A DNA stretch of 64,000 bases from Heligmosomoides polygyrus polygyrus (lineage: Eukaryota; Nematoda; Chromadorea; Rhabditida; Heligmosomidae): NCBI GenBank assembly GCA_947396885.1, contig OX377206.1:89153960-89217959 (forward strand), written 5' to 3'. Positions 10,953 to 21,845 of the stretch are shown one piece after another (positions within the stretch are counted from its first letter, which is position 1; each line of letters opens with the position of its first letter). The position numbers and the translations under genes were made by a program. The notes under the pieces are model-generated. The model had not been told where the DNA came from. It saw only the letters and a list, made by a program, of their open reading frames with translations, and searched no databases.

Positions 10953-11689
10953 TTAGTAAGTTTACCAAAGAAGAGATACAGAGGGTAATTCTTATCAGAA
11001 TAAGTCGGATTCTGAAAACAAATGGTGAAGATATTAGGTTGTTGCGAAAGCTTCCGCCATTTTTTGAATGTGCTTTTTTCTCACTAACGCTACCTTATTG
11101 CAACCTATCTTTTGTTCACATAAAGAGGTTAGATACGTGTAAGTTTACTACTATTGCTAGCTACTCACTCTCGCGTAACTCCTTCTAGAAAAGTGGAGCT
11201 TTCAAAGGAGTACATCCGAAGTCTCTTATTATATGACTTCGAATTTGGTGAGTGAGCAGCGCTTCCTGTCGTCGCATCAATGGTGCATTTGGGGAGGGCA
11301 CAGTGTCCGATCGCACTGCACGAGAATGGCTCGCACGCTTTAGCAAAGGTGAGTTTAACCTTCAGAATTCGTTAAGGTCAGGACGTGAATACGATGTCGA
11401 CAACGATCGATTGCGACAGCTGGTGGGATAGGACCCACGGCGGACTACTCGTGAACCTGCGCAGGACTTGGGTGTGCACTACGCCACCATCGCCAGGCAC
11501 CTCCTACATCAACTGGGTAAGGTGCACAAGTTGGCACAGTGGGTTCTCCATGACCTCACCGAACGCGACCGCCAGCGACGTGCTGAGGTGGCCACTCAGT
11601 TGCTCTCGTAGAAGCCCACAGATAGTTGGCTGAAGTCCATCATCGCAGGAGATGAGAAGTGATGCCTGTATTTCAACATCAAGAGGGGC

Positions 11690-11852
11690 AGACATACAAT
11701 GACTTGCGGTGGCCAGCCGTCGAACAAGTCAGCGCTCTATCCTTACCAGACAAGTCTGCTACCAATTCACCGACCCCGGAGGGATGGAAGGTTTGGTTGG
11801 CCTGGGCGGGAAATCCGAACCAGGAACCTAGTATCGGATGCACGCGATAGCC
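11690..11852 (-). mobile_element. SINE fragment inside mariner, copy a
   Basis: The segment CATACAATGACTTGCGG to GGATGCACGCGATAG matches the head-side half of the SINE. The insertion follows the first catalytic Asp region of the mariner. Confidence 0.6.
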
Positions 11853-12018
11853 TGCCACGCGTTCTACTTCTACGGGATGTCGTGGAGGCGATTTCAATGC
11901 GTATTTCCCATTACAATGACTTGTGGTGGCCGCCGATGAACAAGTTAGCGCATCATCCTTCCCAAACAGGTCTGATACCATTTCACCGACCCCGGAGGTA
12001 TTTGCTTGGCCTGGGCGG
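11853..12018 (-). mobile_element. SINE fragment inside mariner, copy b
   Basis: A second SINE segment (CTACTTCTACGGGATGTCG to GGCCTGGGCGGGAAATC) directly follows copy a. Either two insertions occurred or one copy was duplicated. Confidence 0.6.
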
Positions 12019-12819
12019 GAAATCGTCTGGGCTGACAAGGGTGAGCAGCCTGAACCACAGCCAAAGGAGGGTCCTCACCGTCGAAGATCATGCTTTCTGT
12101 TTGGTGGGATTACAAATTTCAAATACAAATTGCGATTGTCATCTACTACGAGCTGCTGGCCCATAACGAAACTCTAACAGCGAACTTGTACTGCCAGCAG
12201 CTGATAGAGTGGCCACAAGATCGCAGAAAAATGTCCGAATCATGGCTCAATCCGATTCCTGCACGACAATGCTCGACCACTCATTGCAAGAACGACTCGC
12301 AAAAGCTTCCCTACTTCGGATGGGAGGTGCTGCTTCACCCACCGTACAGCCCAGCTATTGAACCAGCAGACTATCACCCCTTTTCCTGTCTCTCTCCAAT
12401 GCCATGCAAGGAAGAACGTTCGATGACGGGGACGGCATGGAACGCTGGCTGGCTGGCTGGATTTTCGAATCAAAGTCAGAAAGGTTCTACGCTGACGGGA
12501 TCGGGAGTCTGCCTGAAAGGTGAGGAAGAGTGATAGAACATGATGACGGTTACATCGTTTGTTGGCGCGTTTCGCCCTTTTTTTGTAAAATTAAAAAATG
12601 TGGTGTCTTGAAAATGGCGAGAACTTCTGCAGCAACCTATTATCTAGATAAGTTTTAAACTTTTTTACTTGATCTTTTATGTTAGTATACAAATGGGTTC
12701 AGTTTAGCTATGGTAGAATTCTAGATGTCTTCGCACTAGAATGTGAGTCAGAGGAAGAACGAGGACCTGACTCACGACGCGGAACTGGTACATATAATAC
12801 AGGAAGGAGGAAGAAAAGG

Positions 12820-12980
12820 AGAACAGACAATGTAATCCATCAAAATATGCGCCCAAACAATCAGCACATCTCTGCCATCTTAACGATAGCTTGTTCATTC
12901 TGGTATCGTAGAAGCCTGGATGGTGAGAAGCGATGAAACTACGGAAGGCGTTCTCTAGATCCACTTCAGAATTGAATTTT
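12820..12980 (-). mobile_element. mariner remnant related to the right-edge element
   Basis: CAATCAGCACATCTCTGCC at about 12860 and the following 120 bases match 63365-63490. Only the transposase C-terminal part remains. Confidence 0.5.
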
Positions 12981-13390
12981 CTTCCTCATAGGAGGAAGCG
13001 AAATTTAGCACATAATTAACCAGAACTGAAGGCGAGAAACAGCTCGTACATGCACTAGGAAAAGCTCTTACGGTTCGAATCAGCGTCTGTTCCAGAAGCG
13101 CTTAAACTGACCACTGAGGCGTGCATTTCATAACAATTGGAGATTTGGAGACAATTCGGAATCGTTTACCAGAGTTTGGAGGACTGAGTTTGTTCGAAGT
13201 GTAATATCATAGTATAGTAGAAAGGTACTTTACCTGGAAAAGCAGATTGATTGAGAAAATTGAACCTCAGGAACCCAAAACTTCCATTTGAAGTCAGATT
13301 GCGCGATCTGGGATCTATTTTGACACAAATCTCTCATCTGAATAGCACTTCGAACTTGCGGCGTAGAAAGCAGGTGGGAGCGTTCATATA

Positions 13391-13685
13391 TAAAGGATAA
13401 AGGATAAACGAAGGCGTTACCGGCACTTTTTGGAATGCGCCACGCATTCTACTTCTACGGGATGTTGCGGAGGCGATTTCACTGCGTAATTGCCAATACA
13501 TTGACTTGCGGTGGCCGCCGATGAAAACTCAGCACCTCATCCTTCCCAAACAGGTCTGATACCAATTCACCGACTCCGGAGGGATGGAAGGCTTGCTTGG
13601 CCTGGGTGGAAAATCCGAAGGAAGGAACCTGGTATCGAGTGCACATGACAGCCGACACCTTTTCCGACTGCGCTACACGCGCCCG
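13391..13685 (-). mobile_element. tRNA-derived SINE, nearly full copy
   Basis: (AAAGGAT)n tail at 13391, body, and head ending CTACACGCGCCC. It is more diverged than the 8750 copy. Confidence 0.7.
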
Positions 13686-14239
13686 GTAATATTCATAGTT
13701 TATTTAAAATTTCAAAAACAAATTCAGACGAGTCTTTAAGTTATGCGTTAGAACAATTCATTAATGTGGCATTATTATATCATTACAATATATTACAATT
13801 ATGCCACATTACATTACATTAATACAAGTGGGATATCGTTAGACTCAAACGTTCATGAGAAAACGTTGAAGAGGACGACAAAAATGAATGCAAAATACTG
13901 GAAGAATATGGCAACATCCCTACTTCACGAGGAAAACGCGACAAGATTTCCAAGTGGAGCAGGCGTCTTTACATATAAATGTAACTTAGCCTTGAAAAGG
14001 TTTGTTGCTGTTTTCACTGCAGCTATAAGCTGCCCTATCAAATAAGAATAGCATTATCAGGTGAAACCTAGAAAGTTTCACTGGTAATAACAACTGCTCT
14101 TCTTATTATCAGACTGTGTACATACCCTAGGACACACTAGATTAGTGCAACTTTATTGGCTTTTCTTGCTACCTCATCTTAAACTCATAAGCTATACGTT
14201 TAATGTCTAGTTGTAAGCCAGCTTAGCTTGATATATCGG

Positions 14240-14790
14240 ATTCAACCAGTTACTCGCACTTACAACGGCTTGGTTACGTTAACAAACTGGATGTTTCTGT
14301 TCCTCAGAAGTTAAAGGAAATTTACCTCACCAAACATCTGCGAGGGTATAGCCTACATACTTTGAGCTGCTTCTTAGAGACCAAACTATTGACTCGAATA
14401 CCTACTCTCGTAAGCTATCCAAGTCGAACGAAGGCATCAGACGTAAATGCCCCGCCAGATCGCAGTAACCAAAACGCCAGACCCCACACCTCTTCGATAA
14501 TCCGACAAAAATTAACAGAGCTCAATTGGGATCTGATGTCACAATCGTCCTATACCACAGACTTACCGCCATCTGGTACCATTTGTATCGCTCCCTTCAA
14601 CGCCATTTGAATGGCAAAACGTTTGATTCCCACCAAGTTGTTAAAAATGTGATGCACCACTTCTTGGCTCCTAAAAACCGAAGCTCCTTCGGATGTGGAA
14701 TTTTTAAACATACACTAGGATGGCAAAAGATCAGCCGGTCAACTGTTTAATATATCATTTTCTGATGTTGTTAGGTTTTGTGGTGCACTC
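14240..14790 (+). mobile_element. Decayed mariner transposase, middle and C-terminal parts
   Basis: GYVNKLDVSVPQKLKEIYLT (about 14266-14325) matches the mariner linker region, followed by NARPHTSSIIRQKLTELNWD (14481-14540) and YHLYRSLQRHLNGKTF (14575-14622) in shifted frames. The D..PPS..DYH region is damaged. No left inverted repeat was found. Confidence 0.6.
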
Positions 14791-14860
14791 TAAAAAAATA
14801 AAAAATAACCCACGAAATGTTTATTTATTGTTATTGTTGTTAATATTTGTTTATTAATTT

Positions 14861-15146
14861 GGGCGCGTGTAGCGCAGTCGGAGGAGGCGCCGACTGTCGT
14901 CTGCATCCGATATCATGTTCCTGGTTCGGTTTTCCCGCCCAGGCCAACCAAGCCTCCCATCCCTCCGGGGTCGGTGAATTGGTACCAGATGTGTCTAGGA
15001 AGGACAAAGCGCTGACTTGTTCATCGGCTGGTCACCACAATTCATTGTATGGCCAAATACGCATTCATATCGCCTCCACGACATCCCGTAGAAGTAGAAT
15101 GCGCTGGCGCATCCCAAAAGGGATTGAGTAACGCCCTCCTTTATCA
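14861..15146 (+). mobile_element. tRNA-derived SINE, full copy
   Basis: The head GGGCGCGTGTAGCGCAGTCG starts at 14861. The body is intact and ends CCTCCTTTATC at 15145. Confidence 0.78.
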
Positions 15147-15149
15147 TTT

Positions 15150-16010
15150 TTTTTATATTTAATTGCACTCGAGGGTACAGCACAAAACCGAAGGGAACAA
15201 GCAAATACAACCGCAAACAGGCAAAAACAACCGTCGTAAAGTAGCAGTAGGAAGAACCTTCAATTTCATTCATATTAGAAACGCATCTACTTTAGTGATT
15301 AAATATAAATAAATTTACTTTGAAGAATATGAAAAACGTCATTAATTATCGATTATTCTCATAAATAAATAAATGATACGCATAGGAAATTATGCTCTGA
15401 TGCAGGCATTCACTTCTGGTATCAGCGAGTCAATTTTCCTCCATCCCATCGTCTAAGCAGATGAGGTCAGTTGGAATCAGACATGTGATCGATCAGTGGG
15501 GGATGCACATTATTCAAAGTCAGTGTACACGTGAGTGCCGGCGACTGAGCGAAGAGACGAACGTTTGAGGAACGATCAAGCTGTTGCCAAGCAAACACGT
15601 AAAAACGGAGCACAATACGAGCTGTTAGAGGAATTTTAGGAAAAATGAATGCGAGGAACCGAAATGTGTACTGACGTATTTCAAACCAAAAGCGACTTTC
15701 TTTTCAAATTCAAGAATGCCTCAATACTTTCTTTGAAAATTTATTAACTGCCTACAAAGGATGTTCAAAAACGGAAGGGAAGGAAAACATTTCGCTCTGC
15801 CCGCTAGACAGCGAGAGCGAAATAGAAAGCAATTATTTAAAAAAAACCAAAAAAAACCAAAGAGAATTTGCATTGCGATTTTCTAGCTGGGAGATGTAAC
15901 ATTGTCTGTTATGTTACCACCTTTGTACGATTTATCCTTCTCGTTTTTTACTATGTGTTCAGAATAGGTCTTCAAACTCTTATTATTTTAGGTACAAACG
16001 CAGTTGAGAA
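15150..16010. other. AT-rich stretch, nothing recognised
   Basis: No ORF with a known motif, no inverted ends and no RNA signature were seen. Confidence 0.5.
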
Positions 16011-16011
16011 A

Positions 16012-16335
16012 AAAAGATAAAGGACGGCGGTAATTAATTCTTTCTGGGATGCGCGACGCACTCCACTTCGATGGGATGTCGAGGAGGCACGCTGAATGGG
16101 TTTTTGTCCTATAAAATGGCATACGGTATCCAGCCTGTAAGCCTGTTAAACCCGGAAAGGACAAAACGCTGACTTTATCGGCTGACCGCCGCAAGTCATT
16201 GTAGTTAACAAATTTGCCGACTCCAAGGGATGGAACGTTTAGTTGGTATGGACGGGATTCCGACCGAGGACCTCGATTCGGAGTTGATTCAACGGCTTAA
16301 AACTATTTTTTTTCGGGCTGCGCTACGGCGCGCCC
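16012..16335 (-). mobile_element. Diverged SINE with an inverted internal segment
   Basis: The tail side (GATAAAGGACGGCG) and the head side (GCTGCGCTAC..CGCGCCC) read on the minus strand, but 16125-16203 (GGACAAAACGCTGACTT to GCAAGTCATTGTAG) reads in plus orientation. It is an internal inversion of the SINE body. Confidence 0.55.
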
Positions 16336-16437
16336 ATAAGAATAATTAATAGCTCTTTTTAATGTGCAGAAAAGCAAAGAGTTTCTGGTCGTCGTACTGG
16401 TAGACTGTGCATCTAGAACACCGCGATTTTTAAATAA

Positions 16438-17837
16438 CAAGTGCTCCGACATGCCTAACGGCGTGTCTCGCACTTGCGCGCTTCGCGCGTCTTTGGAGCA
16501 TCATTGACCTACGGAAAGTAGTTTTTGTAAAACATAAAATTCGCTAGCATCCAGGAACTTGGTGCGTATGTTATTGGCATCAAGCCCTTCACCACTTCGG
16601 CACCTTTATCATAGACATTCTTTCCTAACCGGCCAGTAATGTCATCGGTTTGTGCTGCGCAGCACTTCTGTCCCTCAGGTTGTTCCTCCGTAATCGTTCT
16701 CATGCTCAACAGCTAGCGTTTCAAGTTGCCGTTGACATGTCTTCCGAAGCCAGGTTCCCCTCTCTCGATTCTTCTTACTGGATCTAATTACTGGTCCGCC
16801 TTTGAAGGTCTTCCCTGCCCCTCTTTAGTCCCCCACCGTCCTGGTCCCAACTACTGGCCCACTTCTTTGTTTCCACTATTGACACCTACTGGTCTCTTCT
16901 TGCTCGTTTCCCCGTCCTGGCCGCTCCTCCGGGTTCTTCCTTTCCTGCCTGGTCGCTCTCCTGGTCCACCATAGAGGTCCCCTTACCGCTCTTCTCCACC
17001 ACCCCATTAGTGGCCCTCCCATGCTCATGGCACGGTCGGTGACACGTATTCAGAATCAGGATGCTTGCTGCGCGACGTAGGGGGTCTGTTTTGGGATCAA
17101 GAAGCTCAGAAGCGCGCTGTGTCAAGCATAAAGGGGCAATGCATGTGGCAGATTCCTTGTTCTCCGTATGAATTCTCTTACGGCTCCCTTTTTGTTGGTT
17201 CCCCGTCCTGGTCCCGTCTCCAGGCCCATTTTTCAAGGTATATTCCTCCTTCTCTCTCTCCCCCCCCCCTCGGAATCCTTCCTACTATTCCACCCCAATT
17301 AAGTAGGCCTTCCACGCTCACGACACGACGACGGCGAGCGAACGCCCATTGTGTGACATCGGTGTCACATCCTCTAAATCCGGTCTCTCTTAATGGTAGT
17401 GGATCCCCTTGCTGATCCTCCTTACTGTCCCCCCCCCCTAATTGGTAACTCCGTAATGATCCCTACATATTGCCTAAACTCTTCTTGGTGCAACTTCCTG
17501 GCCTGCTTTCTTCTTCCCCCCCCCCCCCATCGACCATCATGGTGCTCCTCCTGGTCGCTCCCTCCTGATCGCCGTTGGTTCTCCACCCCAAAGTCTCCCT
17601 TCTACCATTAGCAATCTAGTGGTCTTCTTATGCTAATGGCACGAAGTCAGCTTCTGAATCTGGACGCTCAGAAACGCGTGTAGGTGGTGTTGTGTTAAGC
17701 AGTATAGGGCTGCGTTTCCCCTGCTGCAGCAACATCTCACGTTCAATAGCAAACTTTGTCCCCGCTGCAGATGATGCGGCGTTCCTCACTTAGGTTAGAT
17801 CACTCCACGGACAAACTCTTCTATATATATGTGGTGA
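16438..17837 (-). mobile_element. Helitron-like element, copy 1 (non-autonomous)
   Basis: Homology with 59585-61071 runs exactly from CAAG at 16438 to GA at 17836-17837. On the minus strand this reads TCACCAC...CACTTG. A hairpin (ACACGCC GTTA GGCATGT) lies about 11 bases from the 3' end. The flanks are A on the left and T on the right of the insertion. TC start, subterminal hairpin, CTRR-like end (CTTG here) and A/T target are Helitron hallmarks. No Rep/helicase is encoded. The interior is pyrimidine-rich with recurring CCTGGTC on the plus strand. Confidence 0.55.
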
Positions 17838-17924
17838 TTGGTGGAGAAGATTCCAAAGTTGGGTATAAAACAGCAGAAGAGCACAAATATCGCAAGAAAC
17901 TCTCCATTACACAGCTCCATGCAA

Positions 17925-18000
17925 ACAACATTTACACTACCAATCAAATAAACACTGAAAGAGTGCGTAGCACAATCTCTTCTCTTCACACAACTTACAT
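17925..18000 (+). repeat. FB core fragment
   Basis: CATTTACACTACCAATCAAAT and the flanking bases match the FB core at 34070-34115. No arms were found. Confidence 0.35.
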
Positions 18001-18529
18001 AAATTTGTTTGTTTTCTACGCATAGTTAAGAAAATACTAAAATGAAAATAAAAACTAACCTTGACTGCAAACTGTGGCTAAAAGAACAATAATTTTATCG
18101 ACGTTTTTTGAGGTATGGCGTGCAGATCAATAACAAATTTTCAGAGAACTCAAGTTTTCACACAAAAAAATTAGGTTCTTTTAAACGCTTCTAGTTTATT
18201 TAAATTGTTATTTCCTACCAGGTTTGGTGAATAACTATTTATCGCGGCCGACGTTTGCGTTATGACAAAAATAGTTTTACAAAATCTAATAGTTTTCGAG
18301 CTTCCTTCTTTAAGCGTTGAGAAAGACGAATTCTTCATTGGCTGCAGTAGGACATATTCTACTAGTTCTGTTAGGCAGGAAGGTGTTTTAAAACCTACTC
18401 GGAGAATAATCAGGTTTCAAAATCGTCGAATTTGGAGATTACATAATGTCATTCCAGGTTAATTTGAAAGACGTTTACTTTGAAAAGCGACCAGCTTGCT
18501 CGGGATAGTTACCAGTTTTTTTTACACAG

Positions 18530-19134
18530 TCTCCAGTCTAATTTCATTAGTGTAAAGGCGACAAGCAGTTAGAGTATTAAAAATCAGATCGCGCCATGCG
18601 CTCGAAAAGCTGATCGCTATTGATTAATGGCGTAAATGCTGCTTTCATGAAGCATCTTTTATCAAGTAAGGATATGTGTGTTCTTCGCAATTGTCTCGTT
18701 GTATCGTTTATAAATTTGAAACTGCAAACACCTACAACTAGAAATCTTGCTATCAAACCAATAAACCTTACGACACCTTTCTTAAACGAGGACATGGCGC
18801 ATTCTCTTTTTCGGCAGTAAAAAACGGCAGTATTCCTGCTAAGACAAAATTTCAGCCATGTCATACCAAAATTTTCGTGAAAGAAAATCTATTGAACCCG
18901 TTTTGAAGTTTATTTTAATGTGGAAAAGCTTTTTTGAATTTGTAATATGTTCAGTTTGTCTTCAAGAATGTTACAAAATTGCAAACATTGGGTTCTCTTA
19001 TTGGGTGGGCGAATTAAATCTTGAAAAAATCATTCTAAAATTTTGTTTTGAAAATTATTTCAAAAGTGACTAATTTTATTCGAAAAGTGTTCAGTTTAAT
19101 TTGAAAAGTGATCAGTTCGACGTGAAAACGATAT
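18530..19134 (-). mobile_element. Foldback repeat, family FB, reverse copy
   Basis: The core (GCGCCATGCGCTCGAAAAGCT near 18594 and GGATATGTGTGTTC near 18669) is the reverse complement of the core of the 33782-34446 element. The right arm 19080-19134 carries AAAAGTGTTCAG and AAAAGTGATCAG. The left arm is poorly kept. Confidence 0.45.
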
Positions 19135-19169
19135 ACAGGTTCTATCTATAATATACTTATACTTTCGCA

Positions 19170-19375
19170 AAAATTTTGAATATTCGAACGGTTTCGAATA
19201 CCGAAAATTTTCGAGCATTTGTAATCGAATATATTCGAAAAACGAATTTTTCTGAATATTCGAATTCGAAAACATTCGAAAAACGCGATTTTTCGAATAT
19301 TCGAATTCGAGTACTCAAACTCGAATGAAATTCATTCAAATACCTATTCGAGTGGGCCATTCGAGCATAAGTATA
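19170..19375. repeat. ATTCGAA-rich palindromic repeat, locus 2
   Basis: Same degenerate unit as 6718-6925 (AATATTCGAATTCGAAAACA, TTCGAAAAACGCGA). It directly follows the FB element. Confidence 0.6.
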
Positions 19376-19999
19376 GTCTATACTATGATTCCTTCATCAA
19401 GCAGTAGAAAGGTGAATGCTAGGCGTCAGACGATCAAGAAGACTTTGTACGGATTTGGATCCGTATCTACGTCAGAAGGAAGCTCGACGCGACTGAAGAC
19501 TGAGACTAGAAAAGAGCGCGAAAAGTTAAAGGTTAATGTGCGATGGGAGAGCGCTCTCTGAGAGCTGTGGTGATTTGATTTGACGCGTCGACGGCTTAAC
19601 GAGAACAAAGTGAAGCACAGATTTTTGTCGGTCACACACACATCCACACCCACCGACAGCCCATGGAGGAGCGAGTTCGTTCACGCGCATTTATAGCGCG
19701 GAAAAGGTTCATATGTCGTGACACCGTCTGACTCAGCAGCGCCGCTTTCTGCCGAAGCTCACGCGACGCCTACAGATTGCAAGCACGCCAAAGCGTGCAG
19801 AAAATCTAGGTGTCCACTACGAATAACAGCAAATATAGCGATGAATTTGTAGTTTTTCGCGTTCGTGTCCGATTTTCCAAATCTACACGAGGAAGTGTTG
19901 AGGTACGGTAGAAGCGTGTCTATTTTTCCCTGAGAATATTCAATAAGTGTCCCATATCATCGCGGAGATACATCCCTTAACTTTACTATTTTATTGAGC

Positions 20000-20152
20000 A
20001 TAAAGGATAAGGCATAAGTTACAACGCTGTCCAACCTTTGTTTGGGATGCGCCACATATTCAACTTCTAGAGAATATCGTAAAGCGGATTTGAAAGTGTA
20101 TTGGGCGCATACAAGGCTTGCTGTGGCCAGCCAAAGAACAAGTGGATCTATC
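20000..20152 (-). mobile_element. SINE 3' half, old copy
   Basis: Tail CATAAAGGATAAGGCA, then TTTGGGATGCGCCACATATT and TGTGGCCAGCC. The head is missing. Confidence 0.5.
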
Positions 20153-21013
20153 ATAATCGGGAGGGGTACCCCGCCCTTACCTATCACATTGACGACAGCG
20201 GTAAAATTGAAAAAACAACAATTTGAAAGAATCTATATTTTTATTGATTTTATTATTTATTTATCTATTCATTTATTATTTTTTATAATTTTAAAGAATG
20301 CACGAAACCAATTAGGGCCATTTATCTGCAGTCATTACGTGACATGTTTGGTCGGTACCCTGATTGGCTAGCGCCTCACGTCTGCCCTACGTAGATCACA
20401 TTGTAGCCCAGTTTCGAGTTTTTCTACACTGAACTAGCCCACATATTGTTTTTTTTCGCAGTTTCCAAACTGGGCGACGTCTCCTTGTTTCTGTTTGCTT
20501 CGCTCATCTAACGGTGCCCCCTCCGACTAGGATAGATCCAAACAACTCAGTGTTAAAAGAATAGAAGGTTTGGTTAACCTTTTATAGTCCTTCGAACCGT
20601 GAACACGGGGCGCAAACGACAGCAGGTGGCGCCTCGTACAACTGCGTTCCACTTCCTCACCGGCATTAGTCTCACCAAAATATTGATTTTATAATTAATT
20701 ATTGATCCAAAGTTTCTTAAGTAGAGGCACTTATCCAGGCTATTTTCTGATCAAACTACGGGCTGAGCTATTCATTTTCTAGCTGGTGTGGTATTATGAT
20801 TTCGAAAAAGCGGCGATTGTAATTGTGATTTTTTTTGTGATTTTTGGATCGATAACGTTCCCATCAAATAAGTGTCCTTCGAATGAGCGAGCTAGCACAA
20901 AAAGTCGTATAGAAAAAAGCCATTACATGGACCAAATATCCAGTAGGTTTCCCTCCGCAACGTAATAGACAGTTCCCAACTTCTCTCTTCTTGAAACCTC
21001 GGCATGGTGAGTT

Positions 21014-21816
21014 GCTATGTGTCAGTATTTTGTACCACACGATGTTTGTAGGAGGATCTTTATTGGCGGCCTGACGTTTCGACTTTCCGTCGTCTTCAGA
21101 GGCCTAAAAGTGGAGCACAGGTTTATGTTTGCGCTCTACCCACCAAGCGCCTCAACTACTCTAGACCTTTTCGACTCACCAGTAGAATTACTACGGATAG
21201 CCCAAACGAAGAAGACGAACTCACGCATAGGATCCACCGCAGGGCTGACGATCGCCCTCGTTAAGTAACCAGTAGAGGCGAATGAGACACGCTGAGTGGG
21301 AACTGTCGCCGACCGGTCACTTAGAGTTCACAATGAGGTACAAACGGCAAGAAGTCACTCGTAATAGAGCGGCACTCATTTCGGTTGTTCATTACTGGAT
21401 CTCATGAAGATATCCAGAACGCCTCCAACGCCTTCCTAGCCGAGATCTCCCCCTCAACGGCCAGAATACTTCACCTCACCTCATAGTCGTTCCCGTTATG
21501 CACATCCATTCTATGCTTACCAAGTGGACTAGTTAGCAATCCACGCCTTTTGCTGGCTAGATGTTCTTTCAGCGTATTGCCAGAGCATATATTGGGGAAA
21601 CGGTTGAGTTCGTCTTCTTCGTTTGGGCTATCTGCAGTGATTCTAGGGGTGGGTCGAAGATGTCTAGAGTAGTTGAGGTGCTCGGTGGTGTACAGCGCAA
21701 ACATAAACCTGTGCTCCACCTTTAGGCCTCTGAAGACGACGGAAAGTCGAAACGTCAGGCCGCCAATAAAGATCCACCTACAAACCTCGTGTGGCACAAA
21801 ATACTGACACATAGTA
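21014..21816. mobile_element. Long inverted-repeat element with hammerhead-like motif
   Basis: Arms 21014-21235 and 21600-21816 are inverted copies about 220 bp long. Each contains CTGAAGACGAC GGAAA GTCGAAACGTC (minus at 21070-21099, plus at 21730-21759). It resembles the CUGANGA-stem-GAAAC core reported in Penelope-like retroelements. No reverse transcriptase lies between the arms. Assignment is tentative. Confidence 0.45.
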
Positions 21817-21845
21817 ATGGACAGTGATGTCCGAATGCGCACCAT

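Larger units (their letters stand above)
11034..12640 (+). mobile_element. mariner transposon interrupted by SINEs, broken
   Basis: The left end TTAGGTTGTTGCGAAAGCTT is inverted at the right end (AGAACTTCTGCAGCAACCTA), with TA at 11032-11033. The transposase is on the plus strand in pieces: helix-turn-helix region from about 11200, GDEK..CLYFNIKRG before 11690, KGEQPEPQPKEG after 12020, then ANLYCQQL, LLHPPYSP and DYH in several frames. The second catalytic Asp region and frame are disrupted. Non-functional. Confidence 0.75.

Noticed and set aside
16726..16974. 82-codon ORF conserved in both Helitron-like copies (also 59872-60120)
   Set aside because: Its conservation follows from recent shared ancestry of the element. 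The protein is Pro/Leu/Ser-rich from pyrimidine-rich DNA and has no known domain.
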